Assembly (NCBI GenBank): GCA_028825055.1
Contig: JAPKAW010000121.1
Span: 1-5,687, forward strand
Reading direction: 5' to 3'
Source: Flavobacteriales bacterium
GTDB taxonomy: Bacteria > Bacteroidota > Bacteroidia > Flavobacteriales_D > Sanyastnellaceae
DNA length: 5,687 nt
Positions within the stretch are counted from its first letter, which is position 1, and each line of letters starts with the position of its first letter. A model generated the notes under the pieces. The model was not told the DNA's origin, did no database searches, and worked only from the letters and a program-made list of their open reading frames with translations. Positions 1 to 5,687 of the stretch are shown here, piece by piece. Position numbers and translations under genes: made by a program.

Positions 1-593
1 CAGGTGCAGACATCAAAGAATTCGCAGACTTCGACGCTGAAAAAGGACGGCATTTAGCCGATTACGGCCAGGAATTGTTGTTCAATCGAATCGAGCGCAG
101 TGGAAAACCCATCATCGCGGCAATCAATGGTTTCGCTTTAGGGGGTGGATTGGAGTTGGCTTTGGCTTGCCACATGCGCGTTGCCTCCGATAGCGCCCGC
201 ATGGGTTTACCTGAAGTTTCATTGGGTGTGATTCCCGGGTATGGCGGAACACAGCGTTTGCCACAAATTGTCGGAAAGGGGAAGGCTATGGAGATGATTC
301 TGACAGCGCGCATGGTTGGAGCCGAAGAAGCATTGCTCTGCGGGTTGGTCAATCAAGTGGTTCCTGCAAACGAACTTTTGGCTGCTGCTGAAAAAATGGC
401 CGGGCGCATTTTGAAAAACTCACCCACAGCAGTTGAGACCGCCATTCAAGCCGTTTTAGCGGGTTATGAAGACGGTGTGGATGGCTTCGAAGCAGAAATT
501 GAATGCTTTGGCGCCTCCTTTGACACGGAAGATTTCCGAGAAGGCACGCAAGCCTTTATCGCCAAAAGAAAACCCGATTTTACAGGAAAATGA
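1..593 (+). CDS. Enoyl-CoA hydratase/isomerase family protein (crotonase superfamily), 5'-truncated
   Basis: Likely hydrates trans-2-enoyl-CoA to 3-hydroxyacyl-CoA, as in fatty acid beta-oxidation or a related cytoplasmic acyl-CoA pathway. The frame is open from the left edge (first full codon at 3) and 196 residues are visible. About 60 N-terminal residues should lie upstream, since family members are usually near 255-260. The fragment opens with GADIKEF, the first oxyanion-hole motif; bases 1-2 fit a preceding Ala codon. The second core block has GGGLELALAC (141-170), then LPEVSLGVIPGYGGTQRL. Both glutamates that correspond to the catalytic pair of enoyl-CoA hydratase are present, at codons 153-155 and 213-215, twenty residues apart as in the family. 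This favours true hydratase over isomerase or a non-catalytic paralogue, but chain length and pathway cannot be told. The stop at 591-593 overlaps the dut start. The first possible start codon inside the window (TTG at 75) is not the real start. Confidence 0.93.
   Translation, partial: GADIKEFADFDAEKGRHLADYGQELLFNRIERSGKPIIAAINGFALGGGLELALACHMRVASDSARMGLPEVSLGVIPGYGGTQRLPQIVGKGKAMEMILTARMVGAEEALLCGLVNQVVPANELLAAAEKMAGRILKNSPTAVETAIQAVLAGYEDGVDGFEAEIECFGASFDTEDFREGTQAFIAKRKPDFTGK
590..593 (+). other. ATGA stop/start overlap, crotonase gene to dut
   Basis: The last codon of the upstream gene (TGA, 591-593) and the dut start (ATG, 590-592) share bases. Such overlaps usually mean that terminating ribosomes re-initiate, so the two proteins are probably made from one message. 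Confidence 0.9.
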
Positions 594-1036
594 GCAATCA
601 ATCTTCTGTCATCATTCGCAACGAAAGCGGCCACGCCCTTCCCGAATATGCCACAGCACTGAGCGCAGGGCTCGACGTTCGGGCACATCTCTCCGAATCC
701 GTCGTTCTCGAACCGGGCGCATATCAATTGATCCCTACAGGCCTCTTTGTTGCCTTGCCCGAAGGCACTGAACTGCAAGTGCGGCCTCGGAGTGGATTGG
801 CGTTTAAGCATGGTATCACCGTGTTGAATGCTCCGGGTACCATTGATGCGGACTACCGTGGCGGTATCGGTGTTTTATTAATCAACCACGGCAGCGAGCC
901 ATTCACCATTGAAAATGGAGAACGCATTGCCCAGTTGGTTTTGGCCCGTTTCGAGCGTGTTGTTTGGAAAGAGGCGGATGCGTTGCCCAATACCCAAAGA
1001 GGTGAGGGCGGTTTTGGGAGTACCGGTACCGCATAA
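590..1036 (+). CDS. dut: Deoxyuridine 5'-triphosphate nucleotidohydrolase (dUTPase), trimeric type
   Basis: Hydrolyses dUTP to dUMP and pyrophosphate in the cytoplasm, keeping uracil out of DNA and supplying dUMP for thymidylate synthesis. At 148 residues it has the normal length of the homotrimeric family, and all five motifs are visible in order: I, SAGLDVRA (25-32); II, RPRSGLA (65-71); III, NAPGTIDADYRG (80-91); IV, ENGERIAQLVL (108-118); V, the Gly-rich RGEGGFGSTG (137-146). By spacing to the E. coli enzyme, Asn80, Asp86 (water-activating) and Tyr89 form the uracil/catalytic site and Arg67 contacts phosphate. A Gly at 92 sits where related Bacteroidota proteins, from memory, usually have Glu in DYRGE. 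The ATG at 590 overlaps the upstream stop as ATGA, with a weak AGGA at 584-587, so translation is probably coupled to the crotonase gene. The next gene follows after 20 bases. Confidence 0.97.
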   Translation: MSNQSSVIIRNESGHALPEYATALSAGLDVRAHLSESVVLEPGAYQLIPTGLFVALPEGTELQVRPRSGLAFKHGITVLNAPGTIDADYRGGIGVLLINHGSEPFTIENGERIAQLVLARFERVVWKEADALPNTQRGEGGFGSTGTA

Positions 1037-1056
1037 CATACGTTTAGAATCAAAAG

Positions 1057-2058
1057 ATGAATATCATTGTCCCCATGGCTGGCAGAGGGAGCCGGCTACG
1101 TCCACACACCTTGACCATTCCCAAGCCGCTTCTCCCCGTCGGAGGCAAGCCCATCGTGGAGCGCTTGGTAGAGGATATTGTTGCAATGAGTGCGGAACCC
1201 GTAGAGGAAATTGCGTTTGTCATTGGTGATTTCGGTGCCGAAACCGAATCGCAATTGCTAGCAATTGCCGAGCGATTGGGTGCCAAAGGCCACATTTGCC
1301 ATCAAGAAGAACCTCTCGGCACTGCGCATGCCATCTTGTGCGGCAAGGCCTGCCTAAAAGGCCCGGTTGTAGTCGCTTTTGCAGACACCCTTTTTCGAGC
1401 AGACTTCACCATCAACCCCGATGCCGACGGGGTTTTATTTGTCAAGCAAGTCGACGACCCCAGTGCTTTCGGAGTGGTTGTCACTGATGCTCAAGGCGCC
1501 ATTGAGGATTACGTCGAGAAGCCGAGCGAATTTATCAGTGATCTGGCCATGATTGGAATCTATGCTTTCAAAGACGGCGAGCGCCTTCAAACAGAATTGC
1601 AGAAGTTGATCGATCACAATATCATCAAAGGAGGCGAATACCAATTGCCGGATGCGTTGCGCAACATGACCCAATCGGGACTTAAGTTCGAACCCGGACG
1701 CGTGACAGAGTGGATGGACTGCGGAAACAAAGTCGCAACCGTCGAAACGAATCAACGCATCTTGACGCTGACGGCTGATCAGGCGAGCATTCCTGCTTCG
1801 GCAAATATCACGGAAAGCGTTATCCTCCAGCCTTGCTTCATTGGAGAGAATGTCCGCATCGAAAGAAGCGTCATCGGACCGCATGTTAGCATCGGCGAAG
1901 GAACCACCATTGCTGACAGCCGGATTCAAAATACGTTAATCCAAAACGACTCGACGATTGAAAACAAAGTGCTCTCCGGGTCAATGGTTGGCAACCATGT
2001 AAAGCTGCTCGGTCGCTCTCAAGATATCAGCATTGGCGATTACAACGTTATCGATTAG
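1057..2058 (+). CDS. Sugar-phosphate nucleotidyltransferase (NDP-sugar pyrophosphorylase) with left-handed beta-helix-like tail
   Basis: Predicted to join a sugar 1-phosphate and an NTP into an NDP-sugar plus pyrophosphate, probably for surface polysaccharide or LPS-type glycans; the sugar and base cannot be read from sequence. The 333-residue protein opens with the Rossmann-like nucleotide loop GRGSRLRP (9-16) followed by IPKPLLPVGGKPI (21-33), the diagnostic signature with its catalytic-site lysine. Other family marks are LGTAHAI near 87-93, FADTLF with a probable metal-binding Asp110, EKP (154-156), GEYQLPDAL (from 193) and WMDCGN (219-224). From about 247 the chain shows repeating short hexad-like units (for example IGENVRIERSVIGPHVSIG), typical of a left-handed beta-helix, as in long RmlA-type and GlmU-like enzymes. 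No acetyltransferase site is evident. Only an A-rich stretch precedes ATG 1057, common in Bacteroidota. It sits directly before envelope genes, which fits a role in surface glycan supply. Confidence 0.9.
   Translation: MNIIVPMAGRGSRLRPHTLTIPKPLLPVGGKPIVERLVEDIVAMSAEPVEEIAFVIGDFGAETESQLLAIAERLGAKGHICHQEEPLGTAHAILCGKACLKGPVVVAFADTLFRADFTINPDADGVLFVKQVDDPSAFGVVVTDAQGAIEDYVEKPSEFISDLAMIGIYAFKDGERLQTELQKLIDHNIIKGGEYQLPDALRNMTQSGLKFEPGRVTEWMDCGNKVATVETNQRILTLTADQASIPASANITESVILQPCFIGENVRIERSVIGPHVSIGEGTTIADSRIQNTLIQNDSTIENKVLSGSMVGNHVKLLGRSQDISIGDYNVID
1251..1268. repeat. 18-bp perfect palindrome inside the nucleotidyltransferase gene
   Basis: Both strands read identically across these 18 bases, and the unit GCAATTG occurs twice as a direct repeat within it. 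The flanking bases (C on both sides) do not extend the symmetry. It encodes part of an ordinary QLLAIA helix stretch of the nucleotidyltransferase, so a coding coincidence is the simplest explanation; no loop or T-run makes it a terminator. Confidence 0.5.
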
Positions 2059-2062
2059 AAGC

Positions 2063-3790
2063 ATGTTCCACTCTCGCTCCTTTTGCACCTACACCCGCAT
2101 CAGCCTCATTCTATTGACGGCTGTAATCGTCGGGTCCCCAGGATGCAAAGGGCCGGGTGAATTGTCTCAACTCCCTGTTTACTCAGAAGCGTTTCAGCGG
2201 ACGTATTTCGAAGCCCAAAATCATTTGGCCAAAGGAGATCCTGAATCTGCTTATGCTGGCTTTATGGAGTGTTTGGAACAGGAACCCGACGAAAGCTCCT
2301 TGTATTTTGACTTGGGGAAAATCGACTTGGAGTTGGAACATTGGAACGCAGCTCTCTTGCACTTCGACGCTGCTAACAAACTCGATTCTGAAAACCGATG
2401 GTACAGGGAATTTCGAGCGGAAACTAACATGCGTTTAGAGCGCTATGAGGATGCAAATACCGATCTTCTTTGGATCATGGAACGGCGTCCAGGTGATTTT
2501 GAATGGGCCATGGAATGGACTCTTCGGCTCGCTGACGAAGGAGGACTCGACGCTGCACTTAAGCTCTGTGAAGCCTGTGAAAAGGCCGTCCCAAATGACC
2601 CCGACGTTCTGCTACAGAAACTCTATTTGATGGAGTTAAGTCAAGATTATTTGGGCATTTATCGAACCTTAGAGGCCGCCGTCATTGCACACCCCGGTCA
2701 ATTTGATTTCAAACTTCAATGGGCCCAAATGCTTTTGGCAACGGAACAAGAGGATGCTGCATTGGATGTTTTACTTCAGTTGCAACGCGTTGACCCGAGA
2801 AATGGATTGGTCCAATTGGAGCTTGCCCAACTCTGGACTAGCCGCGACGAACTCGAACTAGCGCAGCAATCGCTGTGGATTGCCTTTGATTCCGAAGATG
2901 TTTCGGTTGAAGAAAAGCACGATATTTTGGTGCAATACCTGAAGCTCGCTTCCTATAATCCTGCGCTATTGGAACCGTTGGAAAACTTGATGGACCGTGC
3001 GGTTAAGCTTCATGGGGAAGATGGCAATATCCGCATGCTCGCGTCAGATTTGGCACAAATTCTTGGTCAACCCACATTGGCCAAAGAGCACATGCAGAAG
3101 GCCGTTTTGGCTATGCCGCACATTCCTTCCGCTTGGACCAACCTCATCGCATTGGATGCTGAACTGGACGAATATGAAGCCATGATACAGCATGCTAAAG
3201 AAGCCCTGGATCGGTTTCCTTTGGAGGCCGAATTTTATCTTTTTGCAGGAATCGGTTCTATGGTAACGGGAGAGCTTGAGGAAGCCGTTCGGTATTTCAA
3301 AGGCGGATTGGGTGTTGTTTTTGACACTCCATTGATTGAAGGACAGCTGGCGGGATTACTTGGAGACGTTCTCCACATGCAGGGGGATGTTGAGCCAGCG
3401 GAAGCGGCCTATGAAAGGAGCTTGTCCAAAGTCCCGACTAACCCAACTTTCTTAAACAACCATGCGTATCGTCTGGCACAAAACAAGCGGCGTTTAGACC
3501 GAGCCTTTGCGTGCAGTAGCATGGCCATCGAACTCGCCCCTGATGAAGCCAATTTTTTGGATACACATGCTTGGGTACTCTACAAAATGGAACGCTACCC
3601 CGAAGCCTTGGACTACATCACCAAGGCCCTTTTCTTAGCAAACGGCAACGATGGGACGTTTTGGGAACACGATGGAGATATCCGCTCGGCTATGGGGGAC
3701 CATGAAGGCGCTCTGAATTCTTGGAATACGGCTTTGGAACGCGGAGGAAACTCTGAGTCGTTGAAACGTAAAATTGAAGAAGGATCCTGA
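2063..3790 (+). CDS. Large tetratricopeptide repeat (TPR) protein, probable lipoprotein
   Basis: A 575-residue, mostly helical repeat protein, likely an envelope-located scaffold for protein-protein contacts; its partner is unknown. The N-terminus has a basic stretch (Arg5, Arg12), a hydrophobic segment ISLILLTAVIVG (13-24) and Cys28 in a loose lipobox-like context (SPGC), so a lipoprotein signal is plausible but not textbook; signal peptidase I export is the alternative. After it come many degenerate 34-residue TPR units, for example LAKGDPESAYAGFMECLEQE and LGKIDLELEHWNAALLHFDA. The C-terminal block starts at NNHAYRLAQ (from 465) and runs through FLDTHAWVLYKMERYPEALD and EHDGDIRSAMGDHEGALNSW, a recognisable C-terminal TPR block of bacterial TPR lipoproteins. 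I chose ATG 2063 over an in-frame TTG at 2033: it lies four bases after the preceding stop and puts the basic and hydrophobic segments at the normal distance. The stop shares its last base with the next start. Confidence 0.9.
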   Translation: MFHSRSFCTYTRISLILLTAVIVGSPGCKGPGELSQLPVYSEAFQRTYFEAQNHLAKGDPESAYAGFMECLEQEPDESSLYFDLGKIDLELEHWNAALLHFDAANKLDSENRWYREFRAETNMRLERYEDANTDLLWIMERRPGDFEWAMEWTLRLADEGGLDAALKLCEACEKAVPNDPDVLLQKLYLMELSQDYLGIYRTLEAAVIAHPGQFDFKLQWAQMLLATEQEDAALDVLLQLQRVDPRNGLVQLELAQLWTSRDELELAQQSLWIAFDSEDVSVEEKHDILVQYLKLASYNPALLEPLENLMDRAVKLHGEDGNIRMLASDLAQILGQPTLAKEHMQKAVLAMPHIPSAWTNLIALDAELDEYEAMIQHAKEALDRFPLEAEFYLFAGIGSMVTGELEEAVRYFKGGLGVVFDTPLIEGQLAGLLGDVLHMQGDVEPAEAAYERSLSKVPTNPTFLNNHAYRLAQNKRRLDRAFACSSMAIELAPDEANFLDTHAWVLYKMERYPEALDYITKALFLANGNDGTFWEHDGDIRSAMGDHEGALNSWNTALERGGNSESLKRKIEEGS

Positions 3791-3792
3791 TG
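3788..3792 (+). other. TGATG stop/start overlap, TPR gene to DUF4292 gene
   Basis: The TPR stop (3788-3790) and the lipoprotein start (3790-3792) share one A. An AAGGA at 3780-3784 lies five bases before the start, one of the few convincing Shine-Dalgarno sequences in this window, so the downstream gene may be both coupled and independently initiated. Confidence 0.88.
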
Positions 3793-4701
3793 CTCAGCCG
3801 CCTCCACTCCCTCATTTTGTTTGTTTGCGTCCTTGTCTTTTCGACGAGTTGCTCCAACGAACAGCGACTTGCTCGCGGCAAACCGCTGCGTAACCTGAGC
3901 CCCAACCAAGTGCTCGAAGCGTTCGAAGCAAGTCAAATTCCATGGGAATGGTTGGGCATGAAAATTGACGCATCCGTGGAAACGGCCAATGGCGTGGACT
4001 CCTTCAAAGCTTCCATTCGCATGGCGAAGGACAGTGCCATTTGGATCAGTATTTCGCCTGCTTTGGGGGTAGAAGTCGCGCGGATTTTATTGGAGCCTGA
4101 TTCCGTTCGCCTGCTAAGCAAGATTCCGGGAAATCGGTTTCATTATGCAGGCAATTATGTCACCCTCAGTGAGTGGGCCGAAACCGAATTGTCGTTTGCT
4201 GACATTCAAGATATTCTAACGGGTCGACCTATGGCAATCGACCCCGAATTGGATAAATTCCACAGTCGAATCGATGGTTTTTCCTATGCGCTCATCAGTA
4301 AATACAGCAGCCGTATCAAACGATTGATTGGGGTCGACAACAATGCCCTTGCTCCTCAAGATTCCTTGGGGATTCAAGCAACGGATCGCCGCTACGAGCG
4401 CGTAAGAAACCGCACAGACGACAGTGACTTGTTAGTGAAGCGGCACTGGTTTGACGGCTTGACATTTGATCCGCTCCAGGATCGTTTCGACGATTTGTAC
4501 TACCAGCGATCCATGACCATCGAGCGGAGTGAATTCAGCGACCGAGATGAAGGACGCTGGCCTCAAGAAACCCGTTTGACCGTCACCACGCCTGAAGGCG
4601 GACTTAATATGGAGTGGGAAATTATGCGCATTCGCTTTGGAAGGGCTTATGATTTCCCTTTTGAAATTCCGGACAACTATGAGCGTCGTACCGGATTTTA
4701 A
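3790..4701 (+). CDS. DUF4292-like lipoprotein, possible LolA/LolB-type fold
   Basis: Function is not established; recognition as the Bacteroidota DUF4292 family rests on overall pattern and position between the TPR and EnvC genes. The 303-residue product begins with a clear lipoprotein signal: a basic start, the hydrophobic run LILFVCVLVFSTS, and Cys21 in an STSC box. The mature part is rich in amphipathic beta strands: WLGMKIDASVE (from 54), FKASIRMAKDSAIWISISPALGVEVARILLEP, VRLLSKIPGNRFHYAGNYV, and a C-terminal strand set ending in FPFEIPDNYERR. The succession of short strands followed by ISPALGVE-ARILLEPDSV resembles the lipoprotein chaperones LolA/LolB, which would suit a lipid- or acyl-binding role; this is inference. 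A hydrophilic stretch at about 182-217 (many Asp, Arg, Asn) looks like an insertion and makes it somewhat longer than the usual 250-280. A good AAGGA (3780-3784) lies five bases before ATG 3790, in addition to the TGATG junction with the TPR gene. Confidence 0.85.
   Translation: MLSRLHSLILFVCVLVFSTSCSNEQRLARGKPLRNLSPNQVLEAFEASQIPWEWLGMKIDASVETANGVDSFKASIRMAKDSAIWISISPALGVEVARILLEPDSVRLLSKIPGNRFHYAGNYVTLSEWAETELSFADIQDILTGRPMAIDPELDKFHSRIDGFSYALISKYSSRIKRLIGVDNNALAPQDSLGIQATDRRYERVRNRTDDSDLLVKRHWFDGLTFDPLQDRFDDLYYQRSMTIERSEFSDRDEGRWPQETRLTVTTPEGGLNMEWEIMRIRFGRAYDFPFEIPDNYERRTGF
4679..4701 (+). other. 23-base coding overlap, DUF4292 gene and envC
   Basis: These bases encode the C-terminal YERRTGF part of the lipoprotein in one frame and the first residues MSVVPDF of the EnvC-like protein in another. 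Both frames are well supported on either side, so the overlap is real if ATG 4679 is the start. No clear Shine-Dalgarno precedes it, which suggests coupled translation. Confidence 0.8.
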
Positions 4702-5687
4702 ATCCTTCTTCCTGCTACTGACCCTCTGTGGCAGTGCGCTCATAGCTTGGCCCCAAGACAAGGCCAGCTTGCAACAACAGCGTGATGCCATCAACGCTCA
4801 AATTGCTACGACTGAACGTTTGCTCAAAGACGCTTCATCGAATCGAAATGATGCCGTTGGCTCCCTGCGACTGATTGAAGAAAGGGTGGCTTTGCGCGAG
4901 AAACTGGTTCGTCACCACCAATCGGAAATTCGCGCAACCGAACGCTCGATACGTAGCACTGACGGAGAAATTCGCGCACTGCAAGGTCACATTGGCGCGA
5001 TGAAAGACGAGTATTCACGGATGATTCGAAGTGCCTACCGCATTTCGCTCTCTCAAAACCCGTGGCTTTATCTCTTTTCAGCCGATGACTTCGCACAAGC
5101 TTCATTGCGTTTCCAGTTGCTTCAATCCTATACCACGCTGCGGAAAGAGCACGTCATGGAAATAGAATCTGCTCAAAAAAAACTGCATTCCAATCAACTT
5201 TCGCTTGAAGCCGAGCGGGAATCATTGCAGGCTGTACTGGCTGACATCGAAACAGAACGTGATCGACTCAAAAATGATCGCGCCGCTCGTACTTCTCTCG
5301 TATCCAGCTTGCGCGGTGAAGAGTCCCGATTGCGCAAACAAGTCAAGAAGGCCCAGGCGGAACAGCAGCGACTCAACGCTGCAATACGACGCATTATTGA
5401 AGAGGAATTAGCAGCAGAGCGCGCCTCCTCAAAAGGTGAATTTGCCTTAACCCCCGAAGGGAAAATGGTTTCTGCCGAGTTCGCGCGAAACAAAAACGCA
5501 TTGAGGTGGCCTGTTTTACGAGGCATCGTCACGGGTAAATTTGGACGGCAACCGCACCCTACAATACCCGGGATTACAATTGACAACAACGGAATCGATA
5601 TTACCACGGATGCAGGTAGTTCGGTCGTTTCAGTTTTCAGCGGAACGGTAAGCAGTTTGTTCACCATTCCCGGCGCTGGTCAAACCC
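4679..5687 (+). CDS. envC: EnvC-like murein hydrolase activator (coiled coil plus degenerate LytM/M23 domain), 3'-truncated
   Basis: Predicted periplasmic protein that binds and activates cell-separation amidases that cut peptidoglycan. The frame stays open from ATG 4679 to the right edge (336 codons); the end of the LytM domain is missing. A hydrophobic stretch FFLLLTLCGSALIA (10-23) acts as signal peptide, probably cut near 23-26. Residues about 27-255 are charged, heptad-like helix (Glu, Arg, Lys, Gln, Leu), broken by the segment NPWLYLFSADDFAQASLRFQLL that follows YSRMIRSAYR (112-121), typical of this family in Bacteroidota. The LytM domain begins at LRWPVLRGIVTGKFG (275-289). Where active M23 peptidases have the zinc-binding HxxxD, this one has Asn303 to Asp307 (NNGID), so the first zinc ligand is lost and it is probably an activator rather than an enzyme. 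The start overlaps the DUF4292 gene by 23 bases. An in-frame TTG at 4661 would add MKFRTT and positive charge to the signal peptide, so that start cannot be excluded. Confidence 0.92.
   Translation, partial: MSVVPDFKSFFLLLTLCGSALIAWPQDKASLQQQRDAINAQIATTERLLKDASSNRNDAVGSLRLIEERVALREKLVRHHQSEIRATERSIRSTDGEIRALQGHIGAMKDEYSRMIRSAYRISLSQNPWLYLFSADDFAQASLRFQLLQSYTTLRKEHVMEIESAQKKLHSNQLSLEAERESLQAVLADIETERDRLKNDRAARTSLVSSLRGEESRLRKQVKKAQAEQQRLNAAIRRIIEEELAAERASSKGEFALTPEGKMVSAEFARNKNALRWPVLRGIVTGKFGRQPHPTIPGITIDNNGIDITTDAGSSVVSVFSGTVSSLFTIPGAGQT

Noticed and set aside
464..811. Antisense open frame across the crotonase/dut junction
   Set aside because: It lies wholly over two well-recognised genes on the + strand and its product shows no family motif; it is a shadow of the coding frames.
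1020..1029. 10-bp palindrome GTACCGGTAC near the end of dut
   Set aside because: It encodes the conserved STGT of motif V and is short enough to be chance.
1037..1056. Possible promoter or terminator between dut and the nucleotidyltransferase gene
   Set aside because: Only 20 bases, with no hairpin plus T-run and no convincing Bacteroidota TTTG / TAnnTTTG pair at the right spacing.
1435..1929. 164-residue antisense open frame inside the nucleotidyltransferase gene
   Set aside because: The sense strand encodes conserved catalytic and beta-helix motifs across the whole stretch; the antisense product is composition-biased and unrecognisable.
2033..2062. In-frame TTG at 2033 as the start of the TPR gene
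   Set aside because: It would overlap the nucleotidyltransferase by 26 bases and place ten extra residues before the signal peptide. ATG 2063, just after the preceding stop, gives a normal signal-peptide layout.
5194..5667. 157-residue antisense open frame near the right edge
   Set aside because: Its Ser/Arg-rich product mirrors the Glu/Arg/Ala-rich coiled coil of the EnvC-like gene on the + strand, which has clear family features.
1..5687. Mobile element, CRISPR array, defence system or RNA gene
   Set aside because: Nearly every base is inside six recognised core-type genes; no inverted terminal repeats, spaced direct repeats, tRNA-like folds or transposase motifs were seen.

Overview
The window is a compact run of six protein-coding genes, all on the + strand, with essentially no intergenic DNA. 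The gene content and order (dUTPase, sugar-phosphate nucleotidyltransferase, large TPR lipoprotein, DUF4292-type lipoprotein, EnvC-type murein hydrolase activator) match an arrangement I recognise from Bacteroidota, especially Flavobacteriia-like genomes. Base composition looks close to balanced, which is higher in GC than most flavobacteria. I therefore suggest a Bacteroidota member, possibly an environmental Flavobacteriales lineage, and cannot go below that rank.

Layout: positions 1-593 hold the 3' part of an enoyl-CoA hydratase (crotonase superfamily) gene that starts before the window. Its stop overlaps the start of dut (590-1036), a complete dUTPase. After 20 bases comes a nucleotidyltransferase with a C-terminal left-handed beta-helix-like tail (1057-2058). 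Four bases later begins a 575-residue TPR protein with a lipoprotein-like N-terminus (2063-3790). Its stop codon shares one base with the start of a DUF4292-like lipoprotein (3790-4701). That gene overlaps by 23 bases with an EnvC-like coiled-coil/LytM protein (4679 to the window end), which is cut off by the window edge.

The first two complete or partial genes are housekeeping metabolism: acyl-CoA beta-oxidation-type hydration and dUTP removal. The last four point to the cell envelope: sugar nucleotide supply for surface glycans, two predicted lipoproteins, and a periplasmic activator of peptidoglycan amidases. The tight junctions (ATGA, a 4-base gap, TGATG, a 23-base overlap) suggest one transcript with translational coupling, although no promoter or terminator can be recognised inside the window.

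No RNA genes, mobile elements, CRISPR arrays or defence genes were seen. The region looks like ordinary chromosomal core sequence. The most useful second looks are the LolB-like appearance of the DUF4292 protein, the loss of a zinc-ligand histidine in the EnvC LytM domain, and the preserved envelope gene cluster itself.
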